The notes beneath the pieces are model-generated. The model made no database searches and was not told the DNA's origin. It worked only from the letters and a program-made list of their open reading frames with translations. DNA of 64,000 bases from Microbacterium kyungheense (GTDB lineage: Bacteria > Actinomycetota > Actinomycetes > Actinomycetales > Microbacteriaceae): positions 744,001-808,000 of the forward strand of contig NZ_VFPE01000002.1 in the NCBI RefSeq assembly GCF_006783905.1, given 5' to 3'. The position numbers and the translations under genes are program-made. Shown in pieces: positions 58,695 through 64,000 of the stretch (the stretch's first letter is position 1; each line of letters starts with the position of its first letter).

Positions 58695-58721
58695 GTTACC
58701 TCGAACGAACGTTTCGATCAC
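58695..58721 (-). promoter_or_regulatory. nirB regulatory element, copy 3
   Basis: Same as 31304-31330. Confidence 0.6.
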
Positions 58722-58833
58722 AGCGGTGCGGCACGCGACGTGAGAACGGACGAGCGCGGCCCGCGCCCCGGCGTGCGGGCCGCGCGCCGAAGGCCTCTTG
58801 TCCCGTCCGCCGAAGGAGAGGATTCTCTGGTGC

Positions 58834-60279
58834 ATGGGGACACTCGCTTCGCGCGAGCTCGAGCTGATCCGCTCTCAGTTCGCGTTCTCGCTGCGCGACC
58901 GCATCGTGACCAACAACGCCGCGAGCACCCAGCCGCCGCTGGCTGTGCTCGAACTGCTGCGCGACCTGTCCGAGACGTACGAGAACGTCCACCGCGGACA
59001 GTCGGATGCCTCCATCCGGACCACGGAGATGTTCGAGGCCTCCTTCGACACGATCGCCGCGTGGATCAACGCGCCGTCCCGGCGCACCCTCTCGATGCAC
59101 CGCAGCACCACCGAGGCGATCAACGCGGTGATGTACTCGCTCCTGGCGGACTTCCGCGACGGCGACAACGTCGTCACGACCCTGATGGAGCACAACTCGG
59201 ACTACGTGCCCTGGCATGCGATGTGCCGCGAGATCCTGCCGCGCTTCGGACGCCACGTGGAGGTGAGGCTTGCGCGCTTCGACCACGAGAGCGGCGAGCT
59301 CGATCTCGCGCACCTGGCGGAACTGGTGGATGCGCGCACGAAGCTCGTCTGCTGCACCGGCGGATCGAACTTCCTCGGCACGAAGCCGCCGCTGGACCAG
59401 GTGCGCGCGATCGCCGACGCCGGCGGCTACGTGCAGCCCGACGGCCGCGTCGGCGCTCTGCTCCTCGTCGACGCCGCCCAGCGGTTCGCGAGCTCCCGCG
59501 TCGACGTGCAGGAGATGGAAGCCGACTTCGTCGCGTTCTCGTTCCACAAGCTGCTGGCGCCCTTCGGCGTCGGCGTGCTCTACGCGCGGGAGGACCTGCG
59601 CGAGACGCTTCCGCCCTTCTTGTACGGCGGCGACATGATCGCGGAGGGGCAGGTGTTCCCCGACCGGGTCGAGTACAACGATCTGCCATGGAAGTTCTCC
59701 GCGGGCACGCCCAACATCCTCGGCGTGATCGCCTCGGCGCAGACGCTGCGCCTCATCGTCGACCTCGTGGGCGCCGACCCGACGCGGGCGTGGTTCCGCA
59801 CCGACGACCCGCTCGAGCCCGGTGCGGTCGACGCCGCGATGGCGATCGTCGCGGGGCATGCGGCATCCCTCACCCGGCAGGCGATGGAGGGGCTGTCCAC
59901 GATCGCGGGGCTGCGGATCCACGGCGCGTCCGTGGGGGAGGATCGGACCCCGCTGGTCGCCTTCACCGTGGAGGGCCGCTCCCCGTTCGCCATCGCGCAC
60001 GCCCTTAACGCCCAGGGTGTCGAATCGCGCGCCGGCTGTCACTGCGCGACCCTGGCCCACCACGACCTCGGCCTCGAACCGGCGGCGAGCTGTCGCGTGA
60101 GCTTCACCGTCTACAACACGCCGGAAGAGGTCGACCGGGTGGTGGCGGCGGTTCGCCGTGCCGTCGACGCGCCGCACGACTTCTCATCGGCAGGGACGCC
60201 GTCCACATCGGCGGATCGCACCACGACACCCTCGGGGCGGGCCACCGCCGTTGCCCCGTCGCGCTTCGGTAGGGTGTAG
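58834..60279 (+). CDS. SufS-like class V aminotransferase, copy 3 (intact)
   Basis: 481 aa, identical to 31443-32888, with SFHK and SRAGCHCAT both in frame. Confidence 0.8.
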   Translation: MGTLASRELELIRSQFAFSLRDRIVTNNAASTQPPLAVLELLRDLSETYENVHRGQSDASIRTTEMFEASFDTIAAWINAPSRRTLSMHRSTTEAINAVMYSLLADFRDGDNVVTTLMEHNSDYVPWHAMCREILPRFGRHVEVRLARFDHESGELDLAHLAELVDARTKLVCCTGGSNFLGTKPPLDQVRAIADAGGYVQPDGRVGALLLVDAAQRFASSRVDVQEMEADFVAFSFHKLLAPFGVGVLYAREDLRETLPPFLYGGDMIAEGQVFPDRVEYNDLPWKFSAGTPNILGVIASAQTLRLIVDLVGADPTRAWFRTDDPLEPGAVDAAMAIVAGHAASLTRQAMEGLSTIAGLRIHGASVGEDRTPLVAFTVEGRSPFAIAHALNAQGVESRAGCHCATLAHHDLGLEPAASCRVSFTVYNTPEEVDRVVAAVRRAVDAPHDFSSAGTPSTSADRTTTPSGRATAVAPSRFGRV

Positions 60280-60303
60280 CGACCCGACGCGAGGAGGACG
60301 TGC

Positions 60304-62505
60304 GTGCACACGTGGCCAGGATCCGCATACCCGCTCGGGGCGACCTTCGACGGGAGCGGAACCAACTTCGCGCTGTTCAGCGAGGGAGCCGAGCGGGTCG
60401 AGCTCTGCCTGTTCGGCACGCGGGGCGCGGAGTCGCGCCTCGACCTCGCTGAGGTGGACGCGTTCGTGTGGCACGCGTACGTGCCGAACATCCAGCCCGG
60501 CCAGCGCTACGGCTATCGCGTGCACGGTCCCTACGACCCCGGCAGCGGGCAGCGCTTCAACCCCGCCAAGCTGCTGCTCGATCCCTACGCGAAGGCCGTC
60601 GAAGGAGCCATCGAGTGGGGGCAGCCCGTGTACGGGTACACTTTCGGCGACCCCGACTCCCGCAATGACGACGACTCCGCCGCCGACATGATGAAGGGCG
60701 TCGTCATCAACCCGTTCTTCGACTGGGCGGGGGACCGGCGGCCGGGGACGCCCTACGCCGAGACGGTGATCTACGAGGCGCACGTCCGCGGGCTCACGAT
60801 GCGGCATCCCGCCATCCCCGACGAGATGCGCGGCACCTACAGCGCCGTCGCGCACCCGGCGATCATCGAGCACCTGACGAAGCTCGGCGTGACGGCGATC
60901 GAGCTCATGCCGGTCCACCAGTTCGTCGACGACGCGATCCTGCAGGGCAAGGGCCTCTCGAACTACTGGGGCTACAACTCGATCTCGTACTTCGCCCCGC
61001 ACAACAGATACGCCGCCACCGGCGACCGCGGCCAGCAGGTCCAGGAGTTCAAGGGGATGGTGCGCGCCCTGCACGCCGCCGGCATCGAGGTGATCCTCGA
61101 CGTCGTCTACAACCACACGGCAGAAGGCAATCACCTCGGCCCCACGCTCTCGATGCGCGGGATCGACAATGCCGCGTACTACAAGCTCGACGACGACAAG
61201 CGGTACTACACCGATTACACCGGGACCGGCAACAGCCTCAACGTCCGCAACCCCCACTCCCTGCAGCTCATCATGGACTCGCTGCGGTACTGGGTGGTCG
61301 ACATGCACGTCGACGGGTTCCGGTTCGACCTCGCATCGGCGCTGGCGCGCGAGTTCTACGACGTCGACCGGCTGTCGACGTTCTTCGAGCTCGTCCAGCA
61401 GGACCCGATCGTGTCGCAGGTGAAGCTGATCGCCGAGCCCTGGGACGTCGGCCCCGGCGGCTACCAGGTGGGCAACTTTCCGCCGCAGTGGACCGAATGG
61501 AACGGCAAGTACCGCGACACCGTCCGCGATTTCTGGCGCGGCGAGCCGCAGGCGCTCGGCGAGTTCGCCTCCCGCCTCACCGGATCCAGCGACCTCTACG
61601 AGCACTCGGGGCGCCGCCCGGTGGCATCCGTGAACTTCGTCACGGCGCACGACGGATTCACGTTGCGAGACCTCGTGTCGTACGCCGAGAAGCACAACGA
61701 CGCCAACGGCGAGGACGGCCGTGACGGCGCCGATGACAACCGCTCCGACAACTACGGGGTCGAAGGACCCACGGACGACCCGGCGGTGCTGACCCTGCGC
61801 GCACGGCAGCAGCGGAACTTCCTCGCGACGCTGCTGCTCAGCCAGGGGGTGCCCATGCTGCTGCACGGCGACGAGCTCGGGCGCACGCAGCAGGGGAACA
61901 ACAACGGCTATGCGCAGGACAACGATGTCACCTGGATCGACTGGGAGGCGGCTGACCTTCCCCTTCTGGAGTTCACCGCGGCGATGAGCCGGCTGCGGCG
62001 GGACCACCCCACGTTCCGGCGGCGGCGGTTCTTCGAGGGACGCCCGGTGCACCGCGACGTCGGCGCCCCGCTCTCGGACATCGCGTGGCTCCGGCCCGAC
62101 GGCACGCTCATGCAGCCCGACGACTGGGACTCGGGGTTCGGTCGCGCGGTCGGCGTGTTCCTCAACGGCCAGGGCATCCGAGAGAAGGACCGGCGCGGCG
62201 AGGCGATCCGAGATCGCCATTTCATCGTGCTGTTCAACGCCGGAGACGACATCATCGACTTCCGGATCCCCGTGGTCGAGTACAGCCCGGACTGGGAGGT
62301 CGTCATCGACACCGCGGGGGAGCGCGCCGACTCCGCCCTGGTCCGTCCGGGCGACACCGTGCGCCTGGCGGCGAAGTCGCTCATCGTGCTGAGCGAGCAT
62401 CCCCGCGTCGAACGCGAGGTCGATCACTCGGTCGCGGCGTCGCTCGCCGCGCTCGCCGCCGCGCCCACACCGGCGCACGCCCCGCGCGCGGAGCTGCGCA
62501 CCTGA
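60304..62505 (+). CDS. glgX: Glycogen debranching enzyme GlgX, copy 3 (intact)
   Basis: 733 aa, identical to 32913-35114. Confidence 0.9.
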   Translation: MHTWPGSAYPLGATFDGSGTNFALFSEGAERVELCLFGTRGAESRLDLAEVDAFVWHAYVPNIQPGQRYGYRVHGPYDPGSGQRFNPAKLLLDPYAKAVEGAIEWGQPVYGYTFGDPDSRNDDDSAADMMKGVVINPFFDWAGDRRPGTPYAETVIYEAHVRGLTMRHPAIPDEMRGTYSAVAHPAIIEHLTKLGVTAIELMPVHQFVDDAILQGKGLSNYWGYNSISYFAPHNRYAATGDRGQQVQEFKGMVRALHAAGIEVILDVVYNHTAEGNHLGPTLSMRGIDNAAYYKLDDDKRYYTDYTGTGNSLNVRNPHSLQLIMDSLRYWVVDMHVDGFRFDLASALAREFYDVDRLSTFFELVQQDPIVSQVKLIAEPWDVGPGGYQVGNFPPQWTEWNGKYRDTVRDFWRGEPQALGEFASRLTGSSDLYEHSGRRPVASVNFVTAHDGFTLRDLVSYAEKHNDANGEDGRDGADDNRSDNYGVEGPTDDPAVLTLRARQQRNFLATLLLSQGVPMLLHGDELGRTQQGNNNGYAQDNDVTWIDWEAADLPLLEFTAAMSRLRRDHPTFRRRRFFEGRPVHRDVGAPLSDIAWLRPDGTLMQPDDWDSGFGRAVGVFLNGQGIREKDRRGEAIRDRHFIVLFNAGDDIIDFRIPVVEYSPDWEVVIDTAGERADSALVRPGDTVRLAAKSLIVLSEHPRVEREVDHSVAASLAALAAAPTPAHAPRAELRT

Positions 62506-62541
62506 CGCGGCGCGCAGAAGGCGCCGGGCGAGGCAGAAGCG

Positions 62542-63324
62542 TCAGTCGACGCCGAGCCAGGAGCGGTCCGTCAGGACGATCGGGCCGTCCTCGGTGATCG
62601 CGACGGTGTGCTCGGCGTGCGCGCCGCGCGACCCGTCCACCGAGCGGAGGGTCCAGCCGTCGGGGTCGGTCACCAGCTCGTCCGTCGTCTGCAGGAACCA
62701 CGGCTCGAGGGCGACGACGAGCCCGGCGCGCAGCGGGTAGCCCCGGCCGGCCTTTCCGTCGTTGGGCACGTGCGGGTCGCCGTGCATGATGCGGCCGACG
62801 CCGTGACCGCCGAAGTCGGTGTTGATCGAGTAGCCGTCACCGTGGGCCACGGCCGCGATCGCGGCGGAGATGTCTCCGATGCGGTGGCCGACGGTCGCCG
62901 TCCGGATGGCGGCATCCAGAGCCCGCGCCGTCGTGTCGATGAGAGCGAGGTCCTCGTCACGCGGCGTGCCGACCACGAACGAGACGGCGGAGTCCGCGAC
63001 CCAGCCGTTCACCGATACGGCGAAGTCCAGCGACACGAGGTCGCCGTCGCGCAGCGCGTAATCGAACGGCAGCCCGTGCAGGACGGCGTCGTTCACCGAC
63101 GTGCAGATGACCTTGCCGAACGGGCTCGCGCCGAACGAGGGGTGGTAGTCGATGTAGCACGACTCCGCACCGGCGCGGCGGATCAGATCGTGCGCGCGGC
63201 GGTCGATCGCCAGGAGGTTCGTGCCCACCTTCGTCTCGTCGCGCAGGGTCGCCAGCGTCTCGGCGACGAATCGCCCGGCGGGCTTCATCGCCTCGATCTC
63301 GGCAGGGGTGCGCAACTCGATCAT
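62542..63324 (-). CDS. map: Methionine aminopeptidase, copy 3 (intact)
   Basis: 260 aa, identical to 35151-35933. Confidence 0.9.
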   Translation of the reverse strand: MIELRTPAEIEAMKPAGRFVAETLATLRDETKVGTNLLAIDRRAHDLIRRAGAESCYIDYHPSFGASPFGKVICTSVNDAVLHGLPFDYALRDGDLVSLDFAVSVNGWVADSAVSFVVGTPRDEDLALIDTTARALDAAIRTATVGHRIGDISAAIAAVAHGDGYSINTDFGGHGVGRIMHGDPHVPNDGKAGRGYPLRAGLVVALEPWFLQTTDELVTDPDGWTLRSVDGSRGAHAEHTVAITEDGPIVLTDRSWLGVD

Positions 63325-63441
63325 GTGGTGTCCTCTCGTCCGCGTTCCATTCTGCCGGGCTGACGGGCCTCTGGCTGGGAGGATCCTCCGCGGCGCGCAG
63401 GAGCGGTGCCGCCCCGACCGGCACCGGCGTAGCATCGGAGC

Positions 63442-63945
63442 ATGTGGCTGCGTCGCGCGTTCTTCGGCTGGCTGATCCCCTCAGCCTTCCTGCTTCCGCT
63501 GTGGCTGCTCGTCGGATGGGCCGTGTTCAACGCCGGCGGCTGGGCGTTCCTGTGGGTGCTGTTCCTCGCGATCCCGGGCGTCTTCGTGTGGCAGCTGCTC
63601 CTCACCCTCCTGGTCCGCGCGCGGGGGACGGTCCGTGCGCAGCGCGCCGCGTCGTGGTGGGACGTGCTCGGCTTCACGGTGTGGCACGGCCTGGTCATCT
63701 CGCTGGGGTTCTTCGTCGAGTCCTGGTGGGCGCCCGTCATGGTCGTCGCCATCGTCGTGGGCGTCGGCCTGTTCTGGCTGGCGCTGTGGCAGCTGTGGAG
63801 CGAAGCGCGCCCGTCGCGCGTCGTCCTGCACACCAGCGAGGGCGTCGCGTACCTCCCGCCGCCGCAGGAGCGCATGGGCGCACCTGACGCCGCCGACCGC
63901 GAGGTCATCGTGATCACCGAGAAGCAGGCGCCCTCCGCAGACTGA
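63442..63945 (+). CDS. Small membrane protein, copy 3 (intact)
   Basis: 167 aa, four predicted helices, identical to copy 2 and carrying the G missing from copy 1. The leaderless -10 TAGCAT precedes it. Confidence 0.75.
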   Translation: MWLRRAFFGWLIPSAFLLPLWLLVGWAVFNAGGWAFLWVLFLAIPGVFVWQLLLTLLVRARGTVRAQRAASWWDVLGFTVWHGLVISLGFFVESWWAPVMVVAIVVGVGLFWLALWQLWSEARPSRVVLHTSEGVAYLPPPQERMGAPDAADREVIVITEKQAPSAD

Positions 63946-63951
63946 GGCGTT

Positions 63952-63980
63952 TTGGCGGGGCGCGGCATCCGTGGCACAAT
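63952..63980 (+). promoter_or_regulatory. rplS promoter, copy 3
   Basis: TTGGCG-N17-CACAAT as at 36560-36588. The window ends 20 bp later, before the rplS start codon, so the gene itself lies outside. Confidence 0.6.
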
Positions 63981-64000
63981 GGTTGTTTGTGCCCTGACCG

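Larger units (their letters stand above)
50932..64000 (+). repeat. 13.7-kb segment, copy 3 (forward, cut by window end)
   Basis: Copy 1 repeated with an offset of 27385 at the axis rising to 27391 after about 54.0 kb; the offset changes because of indels between 50.9 and 54.0 kb. From there to the window end it matches copy 1 except that the membrane gene is intact. Confidence 0.95.

Overview
High-GC actinobacterial DNA. Gene order, leaderless-type promoters and protein sequences fit Microbacteriaceae, most likely Microbacterium or a close relative; the assignment is by recognition, not by search.

Positions 1-19607 are an ordinary chromosomal core: the 3' end of recG, coaD, DUF177-rpmF-rnc-mutM, a minus-strand operon of a 39-codon ORF, an 83-aa protein and two tandem-GNAT acetyltransferases, then smc, a lipoprotein, ftsY, a DUF2004-like gene, lipB-lipA, an ACT protein, a TetR-VOC fusion, ffh, a carboxylate-amine ligase, and rpsP-khpA-rimM. 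The usual actinobacterial continuation rimM-trmD-rplS is split here. A nitrate-assimilation module lies on both sides of trmD: nasA fused to a CysJ-type flavoprotein (19725-23843), narK, trmD, then nnaR-cobA-nirD-nirB on the minus strand. A SufS-like gene, glgX, map and a membrane protein follow before rplS. NarK imports nitrate, the NasA fusion reduces it to nitrite, NirBD reduces nitrite to ammonium, CobA feeds siroheme to NirB, and NnaR (HemD-like plus winged helix) is the probable regulator. narK and nirB share an upstream element of three half-sites one helical turn apart.

From 23547 to the window end the sequence is one 13.7-kb segment written three times: forward (23547-37235), inverted (37236-50931) and forward again (50932-64000, cut by the window end). 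The nasA 3' end, narK, trmD, nnaR, cobA, nirD, nirB, the SufS-like gene, glgX, map and the membrane gene therefore appear three times; rplS appears twice plus a third promoter. Single-base, mostly homopolymer indels cluster around the two fold axes (about 37.2 kb and 50.93 kb) and break rplS, narK, trmD, nnaR, cobA, nirB and the SufS-like gene in particular copies. I read this as a fold-back assembly artefact rather than a real giant palindrome. The intact form of each gene is given by copy 1, except the membrane gene (copies 2 and 3) and rplS (no clean copy in the window).

Other points: seven genes have a TANNNT -10 hexamer exactly 6 nt before the start codon (leaderless mRNAs); the small-ORF/GNAT operon and the TetR-VOC fusion are the least characterised loci. 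I saw no tRNA, rRNA, CRISPR array, insertion sequence or prophage.
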